Source: JBEVJK01 sp040510195 (lineage in GTDB: Bacteria > Pseudomonadota > Alphaproteobacteria > Rhizobiales > Rhizobiaceae). From it: 64,000 nucleotides of DNA. The notes under the pieces are model-generated. The model was not told the origin of the DNA. It was given only the letters and a program-made list of their open reading frames with translations, and ran no database searches. The stretch's first letter is position 1, and the number at the start of each line of letters is the position of its first letter. Both the position numbers and the translations under genes were made by a program. The stretch covers positions 1 to 64,000 of the forward strand of contig JBEVJK010000042.1 of the NCBI GenBank assembly GCA_040510195.1, read 5' to 3'. Below, in pieces: positions 25,230 to 34,080 of this stretch.

Positions 25230-26717
25230 ATGAGACTGCTGAGACTTGGTCCAGCCGGCGCCCTCGCCATCGTCATTGTCGGCATCGTGTTCGGAGCCTC
25301 GGGGATCGCGACCGCCCAGGATCAGTCTGCGGCGGCAGCGGCCGCCCCGGCGTCGGCGCAGGCGCCGGACCCGCTGTCCGACGACGAGATGGAGGTCCTG
25401 GTAGCGCGCATCGCGCTTTATCCGGACGAGCTGGTCGCCCTCATCTCGGGCGCCGCCCTCTTTCCCTTGCAGATCGTCGAGGCGGAACGCTTTCTCGAGG
25501 ACTATGCCAAGGACAAGAACCTGAAGCCCAAGGAGTCCTGGGACGGCAGCGTCATCTCGCTGCTCAACTACCCCGAGGTCGTCAAGATGATGAGCGAAGA
25601 CCTCGAATGGACCCAGGCATTCGGCGACGCAATCGCTTACCAGCAGAAGGACGTGCTGATCGCCATCCAGCAATTGCGGGACGAAGCGGTCGCCAAGGAC
25701 ATCATCAAGAGCGACGACAAGATCAAGGTCGTTCACGACAATGACAACATCGTCATCCAGCCGGCGGCCCCCGAGAAGATCTACGTGCCGCAATATCCGC
25801 CCGAGATGCTCTACGAGCCGAACTACGTGGCGGCGCCGATCACCTACTATCCCGACCCCTACCCGCCTTACTATTATCCGGGGGCGCCCTTCTTCGCCGC
25901 CGCCGTCACCGGCCTGGCCTGGGCCGCCGCGGTGGATTGGAACGACTGGGGCGTTTGGGGTGGTCGCTGGAACGACAACATCGACCTCGACTGCAACAAT
26001 TGCTTCAACAACCGCAACTTCAACGGCAAGGTCAACTTCAACGACATCGACTGGAAAAACGTCGACCGCTCGAAACTCAACATCGACCGCAGCCAGCTGA
26101 ACAAGTTCGACCGCAACAACATCCGCGAGCGGGTCAAGGCAGACGGCGGCAATGCCATCCGCGACCGCGCCGCCAACATTCGCGACCGCGGCGGCAACGG
26201 CACTCTGGCGGGCCGCGCATCGAAAGTCTCCGACGTGCGCAAGAGCACGCTGGAGGGCCTGAAGAACCGGCCCGGCGCGGGGGGCGAACGCCCCAATATC
26301 GGCCAGGGTGGCAACAGGCCGAACATCGGCCAGGGCGGCAACCGACCCAACATCGGCCAGGGCGGCGACCGCCCCAACATCGGCCAAGGCGGCAATCGTC
26401 CCAACATCGATCGCCCCTCGATCAACAAGCCCAATCGCGATCGGCCCAACGCCAATCGTCCCTCGGGACGGCCCAAGCCGGGGGCGCGCCCCGACAACCG
26501 GCCCCGCCAGCCGGGCGGCCTTGGCAATATCGACCGTGGCAAGATGACCCAGATCCAGTCGAACCGCGGCCGCCAGGCCATGGGCGGCGGAGCCCGCGGC
26601 GGCGCGCATCGGCAGATGTCGCGCCCGAGCGGCGGTGGAGGTCGTTCGATGCACCGGGGCGGCGGTGGCGGCGGCCATGCCCGCCGCGGCGGTGGTGGCG
26701 GCGGTCGTCGCCGCTGA
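25230..26717 (+). CDS. Secreted DUF3300 protein with NIGQGGNRP repeats
   Basis: 495 residues from ATG 25230, preceded at 4 bases by GGAGGAGA (a GTG at 25227 is too close to it). Residues 1-32 are a signal peptide (IVGIVFGASGIATAQ). Residues about 50-220 are the DUF3300 domain (LVARIALYPDELVALISGAA, then IYVPQYPPEMLYEP). After a Tyr/Pro stretch and a hydrophobic AAVTGLAWAAAVDW segment, the C-terminal half is Asn/Arg/Gly-rich, with four 9-residue repeats and an HRGGGGGGH-type tail. This basic tail could bind nucleic acid, polysaccharide or the outer membrane. The DUF2950 gene follows by 25 bases, a common pairing. Confidence 0.85.
   Translation: MRLLRLGPAGALAIVIVGIVFGASGIATAQDQSAAAAAAPASAQAPDPLSDDEMEVLVARIALYPDELVALISGAALFPLQIVEAERFLEDYAKDKNLKPKESWDGSVISLLNYPEVVKMMSEDLEWTQAFGDAIAYQQKDVLIAIQQLRDEAVAKDIIKSDDKIKVVHDNDNIVIQPAAPEKIYVPQYPPEMLYEPNYVAAPITYYPDPYPPYYYPGAPFFAAAVTGLAWAAAVDWNDWGVWGGRWNDNIDLDCNNCFNNRNFNGKVNFNDIDWKNVDRSKLNIDRSQLNKFDRNNIRERVKADGGNAIRDRAANIRDRGGNGTLAGRASKVSDVRKSTLEGLKNRPGAGGERPNIGQGGNRPNIGQGGNRPNIGQGGDRPNIGQGGNRPNIDRPSINKPNRDRPNANRPSGRPKPGARPDNRPRQPGGLGNIDRGKMTQIQSNRGRQAMGGGARGGAHRQMSRPSGGGGRSMHRGGGGGGHARRGGGGGGRRR
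26292..26399 (+). repeat. Four in-frame 27-bp repeats
   Basis: Four tandem 27-base units (26292-26318, 26319-26345, 26346-26372, 26373-26399) encode PNIGQGGNR or PNIGQGGDR inside the DUF3300 gene; a fifth partial PNIDRP follows. Third-position differences between units show they are not brand new. Confidence 0.9.
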
Positions 26718-26742
26718 AATGTTCCAGGAGGAGGCATTGACG

Positions 26743-27702
26743 ATGATCACCCGTCTTTCGCGAAGCATCCTTCGCCCGCTGGCCGCAGCCACCCTGCTGG
26801 CGTTGCCTGTCTTTGCCCTGCCCTCGGCCGCTCAGGAGGCGACCGACAGTGCGCTGGCCGACCTTGTCTCGCCGACCCCGCCGCAATCCTTCAAGGATGC
26901 CGGCGCTGCCGTCGATGCCTTCAAGTCGGTGCTCAAGGCGGACGACTTCGACGGGCTGGCCAAGCTTCTCGGCCTCGACGCCGCCCGCCTCAGGGCCGGC
27001 GAAGGCGTCATGGACACCTTCGCCCAGATCCGCGCCGGCGCAGCCAAGCAGGTCGTCGTCCAGGAACCCGATGCGGACCGCAGGATCCTCGTCCTCGGCG
27101 ACCGGCTCTGGCCGTTCCCCTTCCCGCTGACGAAGGAAAGCGATGGTCAATGGGCCTTCGACACCGAGGCCGGGATCGATGAGATCGTCAATCGCCGCGT
27201 CGGCGAGAACGAGCTGCAGGCGATCGCCACGCTTCGTGCCTACGTCGAGGCCCAGCGCGACTATTCCGACGTCGACCACGACGCCGACGGCGTGCTCGAA
27301 TTCGCCCAGAAGCTGATCAGCACCAGCGGCGAGACCGACGGGCTCTACTGGCCCCCCGACCAGGGCGACGGCGACAGCCCGGCAGGCGACATGGTCGACG
27401 AGGCGGCACTCGCCAAGGCCAAGGCGGGCGACGGTTACTTCGGCTACCGCTACCGCATCCTCACCGGCCAGGGCGAGAATGTCGCCGGCGGCCGCTACGA
27501 CTACGTCATCAACGGCAACATGATCGCCGGCTTCGGGCTCGTGGCCTGGCCGGTTCGCTATGGCGAGACGGGGGTCCACACCTTCGTCGTCAACCAGCAG
27601 GGCATCGTCTACGAGGCCGACCTCGGCGCCGACACCGAGCGCCTCGCAAGCGGCATGCGCCGCTTCAATCCGGGCGACACCTGGACCGTCGCCAACGACT
27701 GA
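26743..27702 (+). CDS. Secreted DUF2950 protein
   Basis: 319 residues from ATG 26743 (AGGAGGAGG at 26726-26734; an in-frame ATG at 26719 lies before that site). Residues 1-31 form a signal peptide ending PSAAQE. The DUF2950 domain fills the rest: FKSVLKADDFDGLAKLLGLD, IDEIVNRRVGENELQAI, AYVEAQRDYS, LYWPPDQGD, GYFGYRYRILTGQG and MIAGFGLVAWPVRYGETGVH. Members are periplasmic proteins of unknown role, often beside DUF3300. Cotranscribed with its neighbours on both sides. Confidence 0.88.
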   Translation: MITRLSRSILRPLAAATLLALPVFALPSAAQEATDSALADLVSPTPPQSFKDAGAAVDAFKSVLKADDFDGLAKLLGLDAARLRAGEGVMDTFAQIRAGAAKQVVVQEPDADRRILVLGDRLWPFPFPLTKESDGQWAFDTEAGIDEIVNRRVGENELQAIATLRAYVEAQRDYSDVDHDADGVLEFAQKLISTSGETDGLYWPPDQGDGDSPAGDMVDEAALAKAKAGDGYFGYRYRILTGQGENVAGGRYDYVINGNMIAGFGLVAWPVRYGETGVHTFVVNQQGIVYEADLGADTERLASGMRRFNPGDTWTVAND

Positions 27703-27715
27703 AGGCAAAGGCCGG

Positions 27716-28942
27716 ATGGCGGAAAGCGGCAAAGCCGAGGCGGGCCGAAAGAAGAAGGACGGCAAGGCCCGTCCCCCGGCGCCCGCCGGCATCGACTTCC
27801 TGGCCTCCCACGGCGGGCCTTTCTTTGACCTCCAGGCACAGCTCAGCCTATTGAAGCAAAATTCCCTGCAGGTCGGGCGAAGGGCGGTCCTCTTCGTCGC
27901 CATAGCCTGGGCGGTGCCCTTTTTCCTCGGCCTGCCTGACAGCCTCTCGCTGGCGCCCGTCGGTCGCACCTACTTGACCGACTTGACCGTCTGGGCGCGA
28001 TTCTTCATCGCGATTGCAGCTTTCGTCCTCGCCGAGCAGCAGGTCGAGCGCGGCCTTCACGTCAAGCTTGACCAGTTCATGCAGGCGCCCCTGATCGCTC
28101 CCGAAGCGATGCCAGCCGCCATGCGCGCCGTCGCTGCAGCGCTCCGCCAGCGCGACTGGCGAAACGCCGAACTGGTCTGTCTGCTTATCGCGGCGCTGGT
28201 CGCTGTCTTGTCCTACGTCAATCTCCACGAGTCGCACGTCGCATCCTGGGCCGTACGAACCGGTCCCGACGGCGACCGCCTCACGCTCGCCGGCTGGTGG
28301 ACGATCCTGGTCAGCTATCCGCTGTTCGTTTTCCTGTTCCTGCGCGGTCTGTGGCGGCACTTCGTCTGGACGAGGCTGATGCGCAGGATCGCCGATCTCG
28401 ACCTTCGCCTGGTCGCCAGCCACCCGGACGGCAAGGGCGGATTGGCCTTCCTGGCCGAATACCCGAACGCCTATACGCTCTTCGTGTTCGGCATAAGCTC
28501 CGTGGTCGCCGCCGCCTTGGCCAAGCACTCTCTTCTGGCGAGCCTGTCGCTGAACACCTTCACGCTGGTCGTCAGCGGCTGGCTGGTGATCGTCGTGGCG
28601 CTCTTCGCCTATCCGCTCTCCGCCTTTTCGGTGCCTCTCATGCGGATGAAGCAGGCCGGCTTGCTTCTCCTCAGCACCCAGGCGACGCGCTATCACCGGG
28701 CAGCCGAACGGAAGCTTCTCGGCCGCAACGTCATTGCCGAGGACCCGGACGAGGCGGGCGAAGAGGTCGCCGACCCCTCGAAGCAGTTCGACGTGACGCG
28801 CAAGCTGTCGACGATGCTGATAAGCCGCGCCGCGATCGTCCCGCTTGCCGGCGCCGCGCTCCTGCCGTTCGTCGTCGTCGTCGCTACCCGATTGCCCTTC
28901 AAGGAAGTCTGGTCCGTCGTCAAGAAGCTGCTGCTTCTCTGA
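27716..28942 (+). CDS. Multi-span inner-membrane protein of unknown function
   Basis: 408 residues from ATG 27716, 13 bases after the DUF2950 stop. A cytoplasmic Lys/Pro-rich start is followed by about seven hydrophobic spans (for example AVLFVAIAWAVPFFLGL near 62, FFIAIAAFVLAEQQV near 98, LVCLLIAALVAVLSYV near 150 and a last span near 385). Loops contain ESHVASWAV and WRHFVWTRLMRRIADLDLRL. No transporter or enzyme motif is recognised. Position suggests it belongs with the DUF3300/DUF2950 pair in one envelope unit. Confidence 0.75.
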   Translation: MAESGKAEAGRKKKDGKARPPAPAGIDFLASHGGPFFDLQAQLSLLKQNSLQVGRRAVLFVAIAWAVPFFLGLPDSLSLAPVGRTYLTDLTVWARFFIAIAAFVLAEQQVERGLHVKLDQFMQAPLIAPEAMPAAMRAVAAALRQRDWRNAELVCLLIAALVAVLSYVNLHESHVASWAVRTGPDGDRLTLAGWWTILVSYPLFVFLFLRGLWRHFVWTRLMRRIADLDLRLVASHPDGKGGLAFLAEYPNAYTLFVFGISSVVAAALAKHSLLASLSLNTFTLVVSGWLVIVVALFAYPLSAFSVPLMRMKQAGLLLLSTQATRYHRAAERKLLGRNVIAEDPDEAGEEVADPSKQFDVTRKLSTMLISRAAIVPLAGAALLPFVVVVATRLPFKEVWSVVKKLLLL

Positions 28943-29010
28943 GCCCTCGGGCGCTCGCATTTGCGTCTGCCCCCCATCTATGTCATCGGCTCCTTCAATC
29001 TCCCCTTGAA

Positions 29011-29030
29011 TGAATTGAACGTTCGTTTTA
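29011..29030. promoter_or_regulatory. Possible TetR operator
   Basis: The palindrome GAACGTTC at 29017-29024 sits in an AT-rich stretch (28999-29033) about 35 bases before the TetR start. Such palindromes near a TetR gene are often the autoregulatory site. A short core like this can arise by chance. Confidence 0.35.
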
Positions 29031-29057
29031 TTCTCCCATCGAGGAGATCGAAACGGC

Positions 29058-29702
29058 ATGGCGAGAACCACGGGCTCGGACGGCGAGAAGACCGAGGCGG
29101 CGTTGCGCAGCGCCGCCGTCAGCCTGATGGCCCGCCATGGCTACGAAGCCGTGTCGATGCGGATGCTGGCAGGCGAGGTGGGCGTCCAGGCGGCCGCGCT
29201 GTACCGCTATTTCCCCACCAAGCAGGATCTGCTCTTCACGCTGATGCGCGAGCACATGGACGAGCTGGTCGCCGCCTGGCAGGCAAGCCGACCCGGGTCG
29301 GCACACCCGCGCCGGCGGCTCGAGGCCTTCGTCGCCAACCATATCCGTTTCCATGTCGAACGGCGTCACGCCACTCACGTATCGAACATGGAGCTGCGCA
29401 GCCTTTCGCGCGATAATCTGTCGACGATCCTCAGGCTGCGCGGCGGCTACGAGAAGGAGCTGCGCCAGATCCTCAGGGAAGGCGCCGAGCGCGGCGACTT
29501 CGCCGTCGACGACACGGCGATGACCGCCATGGCCATCATCCAGATGATCACCGGGGTGATCGTCTGGTTCCGGCCCGACGAGCGGCTCTCCGTCGACGAG
29601 GTGACCCGCACCTATCTGGCGATGACGCTGCGCCTCGTGGGTGCGGCCAAGGACAAGGAGGAAGGCGATGTACAGGCACGCCATGAACTTCGGGCTGGGT
29701 GA
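29058..29702 (+). CDS. TetR family regulator of the leucine catabolic genes
   Basis: 214 residues from ATG 29058. Residues 12-58 are the TetR helix-turn-helix (AALRSAAVSLMARHGYEAVS, then AGEVGVQAAALYRYFPTKQD). The C-terminal ligand domain is helical with NHIRFHVERRHATHVSNMEL. It lies directly before isovaleryl-CoA dehydrogenase and overlaps it by 35 bases, so it probably represses the operon until an acyl-CoA binds, as described for LiuQ-type regulators. Confidence 0.88.
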   Translation: MARTTGSDGEKTEAALRSAAVSLMARHGYEAVSMRMLAGEVGVQAAALYRYFPTKQDLLFTLMREHMDELVAAWQASRPGSAHPRRRLEAFVANHIRFHVERRHATHVSNMELRSLSRDNLSTILRLRGGYEKELRQILREGAERGDFAVDDTAMTAMAIIQMITGVIVWFRPDERLSVDEVTRTYLAMTLRLVGAAKDKEEGDVQARHELRAG

Positions 29703-30831
29703 GGAGGTCGACGCCTTGCGCGACATGGTCCGGCGTTTCGCCGAAGACCGCATCGCGCCGCTTGCCGCCGCGATCGACCGGGACAACACGTTCCCGGCCC
29801 CCTTGTGGAAGGAGATGGGCGAGCTCGGCCTGCTCGGCATCACCGCCGATCCCGACCATGGCGGCAGCGGCATGGGCTACCTCGCCCACGTCGTCGCCGT
29901 GGAGGAGATCAGCCGCGCGTCGGCCTCCGTTGGCCTCTCCTACGGCGCCCATTCCAACCTGTGCGTCAACCAGATCGACCGTTGGGGGACCGCCGAGCAG
30001 AAGGCACGCTTCCTGCCGGACCTCTGCAGCGGGACCCGGGTCGGCGCGCTGGCCATGTCGGAGTCCGGCTCCGGCTCCGACGTCGTCTCGATGCGCCTCC
30101 GGGCCGAGAAGCGCAACGATCGCTACCTGCTCAACGGCACCAAGATGTGGATCACCAACGGACCCGACGCGGGCACCATGGTCGTCTACGCCAAGACCGA
30201 TCCGGAGCGGAATTCGCGCGGCATCACCGCCTTCATCGTCGAGGCCTCCTCCCCGGGCTTCTCCGTCGCCCAAAAGCTCGACAAGCTCGGCATGCGCGGC
30301 TCCAACACCGGCGAGCTCGTCTTCGAGGATGTCGAGGTGCCCTTCGAGAACGTTCTCCATGAGGAGGGGCGCGGCGTCGAGGTTCTGATGTCGGGGCTCG
30401 ACTACGAGCGCGTCGTGCTGGCGGGCGGTCCCCTCGGACTGATGGCTGCATGCCTCGACGTGGGAATTCCATACGTCCACGAGCGGCGCCAGTTCGGCCA
30501 GCGGATCGGCGACTTCCAGCTGATCCAGGGCAAGCTCGCCGACATGTATGCGACGCTCAGCGCCTCGCGCGCCTACGTGTACGCCGTCGCGAGCGCCTGC
30601 GACCGTGGCGAGACCACGCGCAAGGATGCCGCCGGCTGCGTGCTGTTCGCCGCCGAGCGCGCCACGCAGCTGGCCCTCGACGCCATCCAGCTGCTCGGCG
30701 GCAACGGCTACATCAACGACTATCCGACAGGCCGGCTGCTGCGCGATGCCAAGCTCTACGAGATCGGGGCCGGCACGAGCGAGATCCGCCGTTGGCTTAT
30801 CGGCCGCGAGATCATGGCGGAAGCGCTCTGA
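29668..30831 (+). CDS. ivd: Isovaleryl-CoA dehydrogenase
   Basis: 387 residues from ATG 29668 with AGGAGGAAGG just upstream, inside the end of the TetR gene. Acyl-CoA dehydrogenase motifs: ALAMSESGSGSDVVSMRLRA (128-147, FAD and substrate), MWITNGPDAGTMVVYAKT, and the C-terminal GGNGYINDYPTGRLLRDAKL. The catalytic base is Glu247 in GLDYERVVLAGGPLG, the position that defines isovaleryl-CoA dehydrogenase rather than other members. It converts isovaleryl-CoA to 3-methylcrotonyl-CoA and passes electrons to ETF. Next steps are encoded downstream (31597 and 34081). Also called liuA. Confidence 0.93.
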   Translation: MYRHAMNFGLGEEVDALRDMVRRFAEDRIAPLAAAIDRDNTFPAPLWKEMGELGLLGITADPDHGGSGMGYLAHVVAVEEISRASASVGLSYGAHSNLCVNQIDRWGTAEQKARFLPDLCSGTRVGALAMSESGSGSDVVSMRLRAEKRNDRYLLNGTKMWITNGPDAGTMVVYAKTDPERNSRGITAFIVEASSPGFSVAQKLDKLGMRGSNTGELVFEDVEVPFENVLHEEGRGVEVLMSGLDYERVVLAGGPLGLMAACLDVGIPYVHERRQFGQRIGDFQLIQGKLADMYATLSASRAYVYAVASACDRGETTRKDAAGCVLFAAERATQLALDAIQLLGGNGYINDYPTGRLLRDAKLYEIGAGTSEIRRWLIGREIMAEAL

Positions 30832-30905
30832 CGGCGGACCGGCGTTGCCTTCACCGGGGCTTTGATGGTAGAAACCAGCGCTTTGCCATACACGGAGAAA
30901 ATGGC

Positions 30906-31214
30906 ATGTCAGGCTTTAGTGACAACCCGCAGGCTTCGCTGGCTGGCGAACTCGTCGGCCGCCCGCTTCTGCGGGACACGATCCGCCTCGGCGAGGCCGG
31001 GCGGCTGGTGATCCCGTCCCAGATGCGCGAGGCCATGGGCGTCGCGCCCGGCGACACTTTGATCGCAACGGTCGAGGACGGCGAGCTCCGCCTCCTGTCG
31101 CGCAAGGTCGCCCTTGGCCGCGTGCAGTCGAAGCTGGCGCGCCTGAAGCGGCCGGGCGAGAGCCTTGTCGACGAGTTCCTCGCCGAGCGTCATTCTGCCT
31201 GGGGCGAGCCATGA
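30906..31214 (+). CDS. vapB: AbrB/SpoVT-type antitoxin (VapB)
   Basis: 102 residues from ATG 30906 (GGAG at 30895-30898). The swapped-hairpin AbrB domain is at residues about 26-58 (IRLGEAGRLVIPSQMREAMG, then GDTLIATVEDGELRLLS), followed by a helical tail that would clasp the toxin. It binds its own promoter and neutralises VapC. The ATGA overlap with the toxin gene is typical of type II pairs. A 25-residue N-terminal extension before the AbrB domain is longer than usual. Confidence 0.88.
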   Translation: MSGFSDNPQASLAGELVGRPLLRDTIRLGEAGRLVIPSQMREAMGVAPGDTLIATVEDGELRLLSRKVALGRVQSKLARLKRPGESLVDEFLAERHSAWGEP

Positions 31215-31588
31215 TCGTGCTTGATGCGTCGGCGATCCTGGCGGCGATGGTGGACGAGGCCGGCGGGGAGAAGGTCAAGAGGGTCCTGGACATGAGTGTC
31301 GTCTGCGCCGTCAACGCCGCCGAAGTCATCGGCAAGCTGGTGGACAAGGGGTTGTCCGCCAGCGTGGCCCGCAGCGCTTTCAGGGAGCTCCAGCTGGCGA
31401 CGGTCGCCTTCGACGAGGACCTCGCCGTCTCGGCGGCTCTGCTGCGCGACAAGACGAGGGCGCAGGGGCTCTCGCTCGGCGACCGCGCCTGCCTCGCGCT
31501 CGCCATCCGGGAGGGAGCAACGGCGCTGACCGCTGATCGCAAATGGGCGAGCCTCGACCTCCCCTGCCCGATCGAGCTCATTCGTTAG
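31211..31588 (+). CDS. vapC: PIN-domain toxin (VapC)
   Basis: 125 residues from ATG 31211. PIN nuclease acidic residues are present: Asp5 in MIVLDASAIL, Glu38 in NAAEVIGKL, Asp91 in LSLGDRACLALA and Asp109 in ALTADRKW. VapC toxins are magnesium-dependent RNases that cut tRNA or rRNA. All four residues are intact, so the toxin should be active. It ends 8 bases before the methylcrotonyl-CoA carboxylase gene, placing the pair within the leucine operon. Confidence 0.92.
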   Translation: MIVLDASAILAAMVDEAGGEKVKRVLDMSVVCAVNAAEVIGKLVDKGLSASVARSAFRELQLATVAFDEDLAVSAALLRDKTRAQGLSLGDRACLALAIREGATALTADRKWASLDLPCPIELIR

Positions 31589-31596
31589 GACGCAGA

Positions 31597-33204
31597 ATGC
31601 CGATCATTCGCTCCGAGGTCTCAGCTTCGTCACCCGCATTCGCGCAGAGCGCGGCCCGCATGCACTCGCTGGTCGCCGACATCGCCGACAAGGCGGCAAC
31701 CGTCGAGCGCGGCGGCCCCGAAGAGGCGCGGGAGCGGCATCTTTCCCGTGGCAAGCTGTTGCCCCGAGAGCGGCTGGCCCAGCTTCTCGATCCGGGCTCT
31801 CCTTTCCTCGAGATCGGCCAGTTCGCCGCCTGGGACATGTATGGCGGCGACATCGCCTCCGCCGGCATGATCGCCGGCATCGGCCGCATCGAAGGCCGCG
31901 AGGCGGTCGTCGTCGTCAACGATGCCACCGTCAAGGGTGGCACCTATTACCCGCTCACCGTCAAGAAGCATTTGAGGGCCCAGGAGATCGCACTGGAAAA
32001 CCGCCTCCCCTGTGTCTACCTGGTCGATTCCGGCGGCGCCAACCTGCCGAACCAGGACGAGGTCTTCCCCGATCGCGACCATTTCGGCCGCATCTTCTAC
32101 AACCAGGCGACGATGTCGGCGGCAGGCATTCCCCAGATCGCTTGCGTCATGGGCTCCTGCACCGCCGGCGGCGCCTATGTGCCCGCAATGTCGGACGAGA
32201 CCATCATGGTCGGCAGGCAGGCCACCATCTTCCTGGGTGGCCCCCCATTGGTGAAGGCCGCCACAGGCGAGGAGGTCACCGCAGAGGAGCTCGGGGGCGC
32301 CGAGCTCCACACCCGGCTGTCTGGCGTCGCCGACCACTATGCCGAGAACGACGCCCATGCGCTGGCCATCGCTCGCCGCATCGTCCGCAACCTCAACCGG
32401 GTCAAGCCCGAGTCGCTGGAGCTGCGCGACCCGCGGCCGCCCCTTTATCCTCCCGAGGAGATCTACGGCGTCGTGCCGGCCGATGCGCGCCAGCCCTACG
32501 ACGTGCGCGAGGTCATCGCCCGTATCGTCGACGGCTCCGAGCTCGACGAGTTCAAGCAGAACTACGGCGCCACGCTGGTCACCGGCTTCGCCCATCTCTT
32601 TGGCATGCCGGTGGGCATCCTGGCCAACAACGGCGTCCTGTTCTCCGAGAGTGCGCTGAAGGGCGCGCACTTTATCGAGCTCTGCGCCCAGCGGCGCATC
32701 CCGCTGATCTTCCTGCAGAACATCACGGGCTTCATGGTCGGCCGCAAATACGAGGCCGGCGGCATCGCCAAGGACGGCGCCAAGCTTGTCACGGCAGTCG
32801 CGACGGCCAAAGTGCCCAAGGTGACGATGATCGTCGGCGGATCCTTCGGGGCCGGCAATTACGGAATGTGCGGTCGCGCCTATTCGCCGCGCTTCCTCTG
32901 GATGTGGCCGAACGCCCGCATCTCCGTCATGGGCGGCGAACAGGCGGCGACCGTGCTGGCCCTGGTGCGCCGCGAGGGCATCGAGCGCAAGGGGGGCCGC
33001 TGGTCTGCCGAGGAGGAAGCCGAGTTCCGCCGCCCGATCCTCGAGAAATACGAGCGCGAGGGGCATCCCCTCTACTCCTCGGCGCGCCTGTGGGACGACG
33101 GCATCGTCGATCCGGCAAGAAGCCGCGAGGTGCTCGCGCTCTCGCTGTCGGCCGCGCTCAACGCACCGATTCCCGACACGCGCTTCGGTGTCTTCAGGAT
33201 GTGA
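31597..33204 (+). CDS. Methylcrotonyl-CoA carboxylase beta (carboxyltransferase) subunit
   Basis: 535 residues from ATG 31597 (AGGA upstream). Carboxyltransferase halves are clear: ARERHLSRGKLLPRERLAQL near 43-62, LVDSGGANLPNQDEVFPDRD near 142-161, MGSCTAGGAYVPAMSDE, LGGAELHTRLSGVADHYAEN, and in the second half QNITGFMVGRKYEAGGIAKD and GGSFGAGNYGMCGRAY. GGANLPNQDEVFPD is the methylcrotonyl-type rather than propionyl-type signature. With the alpha subunit at 34081 it carboxylates 3-methylcrotonyl-CoA in leucine breakdown. Also called liuB or mccB. Confidence 0.93.
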   Translation: MPIIRSEVSASSPAFAQSAARMHSLVADIADKAATVERGGPEEARERHLSRGKLLPRERLAQLLDPGSPFLEIGQFAAWDMYGGDIASAGMIAGIGRIEGREAVVVVNDATVKGGTYYPLTVKKHLRAQEIALENRLPCVYLVDSGGANLPNQDEVFPDRDHFGRIFYNQATMSAAGIPQIACVMGSCTAGGAYVPAMSDETIMVGRQATIFLGGPPLVKAATGEEVTAEELGGAELHTRLSGVADHYAENDAHALAIARRIVRNLNRVKPESLELRDPRPPLYPPEEIYGVVPADARQPYDVREVIARIVDGSELDEFKQNYGATLVTGFAHLFGMPVGILANNGVLFSESALKGAHFIELCAQRRIPLIFLQNITGFMVGRKYEAGGIAKDGAKLVTAVATAKVPKVTMIVGGSFGAGNYGMCGRAYSPRFLWMWPNARISVMGGEQAATVLALVRREGIERKGGRWSAEEEAEFRRPILEKYEREGHPLYSSARLWDDGIVDPARSREVLALSLSAALNAPIPDTRFGVFRM

Positions 33205-33296
33205 CAGGAGCGGTGTCGCACCCTTTGCGCCAGCTGTCCGCCGCGCCTAGGATGGAAGCGGGTGGCGCTTTCTCAACCCTGATCCCGGAGGCTGTA

Positions 33297-34070
33297 ATGC
33301 CCGACAAGACCCCCCAGAAATTCGTTTGGTACGAGCTGATGACCAGCGACCTTTCGGCCGCAGAATCCTTCTATAAGGCCGTCGTCGGCTGGACCACCGA
33401 GGACTTCCCCGGCCAGGACTTCCGCTACGTGATCGTCAAGACGGGAGAGCGCGGCATTGCCGGCCTGATGACCCTCCCCGAGGACGCAGTCAAGATGGGC
33501 GCGCGGCCCGCCTGGCTGGGCTACATCTATGCCGACGACGTCGACAAAGCCACCGACCGGCTCGCCAAGGCCGGCGGCAAGGTCCACCGTCAGCCCGCCG
33601 ACATCCCTGGTGTCGGACGCTTCTCGGTGGTGGCCGATCCGCAGGGTGCCATGTTCATGCTGATCGCACCGCAAGGTGAGGACCAGCCGCCGCTCCCCAT
33701 GTCGACGCCCGGCAATGTCGGCTGGCATGAGCTCTATGCAGCGGATGGCGCAAGCGCCCTGGCCTTCTATGCCGATCAGTTCGGCTGGCACAAGACCGAC
33801 GAGATGGATATGGGCCCGATGGGCAAATATCTGCTCTTCTCGACTGGAGGCAGCGAGGCGGCAGGCGGCATCATGACCAAGCCGGCCGAGGTTCCGCATC
33901 CCGCCTGGGGCTTCTACTTCGTCGTCGGCAACATCGACGACGCCGTGCGCCGGGTGACCGACAATGGTGGCAAGGTGCTGAACGGCCCCATGGAGGTGCC
34001 AGGGCCGGCCTTCATCATCCAGGGCGCCGACCCACAGGGCGCCATGTTCGCGCTCGTCGGTTCGCGCTGA
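33297..34070 (+). CDS. Two-domain VOC family protein
   Basis: 257 residues from ATG 33297, GGAGG 6 bases upstream. Two glyoxalase/bleomycin-resistance (VOC) modules: residues 8-125 (FVWYELMTSDLSAAESFYK to DPQGAMFMLIAP) and 136-257 (GWHELYAADGASALAFYADQ to DPQGAMFALVGS). The type matches the two-domain hydroxylase-like VOC group rather than glyoxalase I. It lies between the two carboxylase subunit genes, 11 bases before the second, so it is expressed with leucine catabolism; its substrate is unknown. Confidence 0.85.
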   Translation: MPDKTPQKFVWYELMTSDLSAAESFYKAVVGWTTEDFPGQDFRYVIVKTGERGIAGLMTLPEDAVKMGARPAWLGYIYADDVDKATDRLAKAGGKVHRQPADIPGVGRFSVVADPQGAMFMLIAPQGEDQPPLPMSTPGNVGWHELYAADGASALAFYADQFGWHKTDEMDMGPMGKYLLFSTGGSEAAGGIMTKPAEVPHPAWGFYFVVGNIDDAVRRVTDNGGKVLNGPMEVPGPAFIIQGADPQGAMFALVGSR

Positions 34071-34080
34071 CGGAGCCTGG

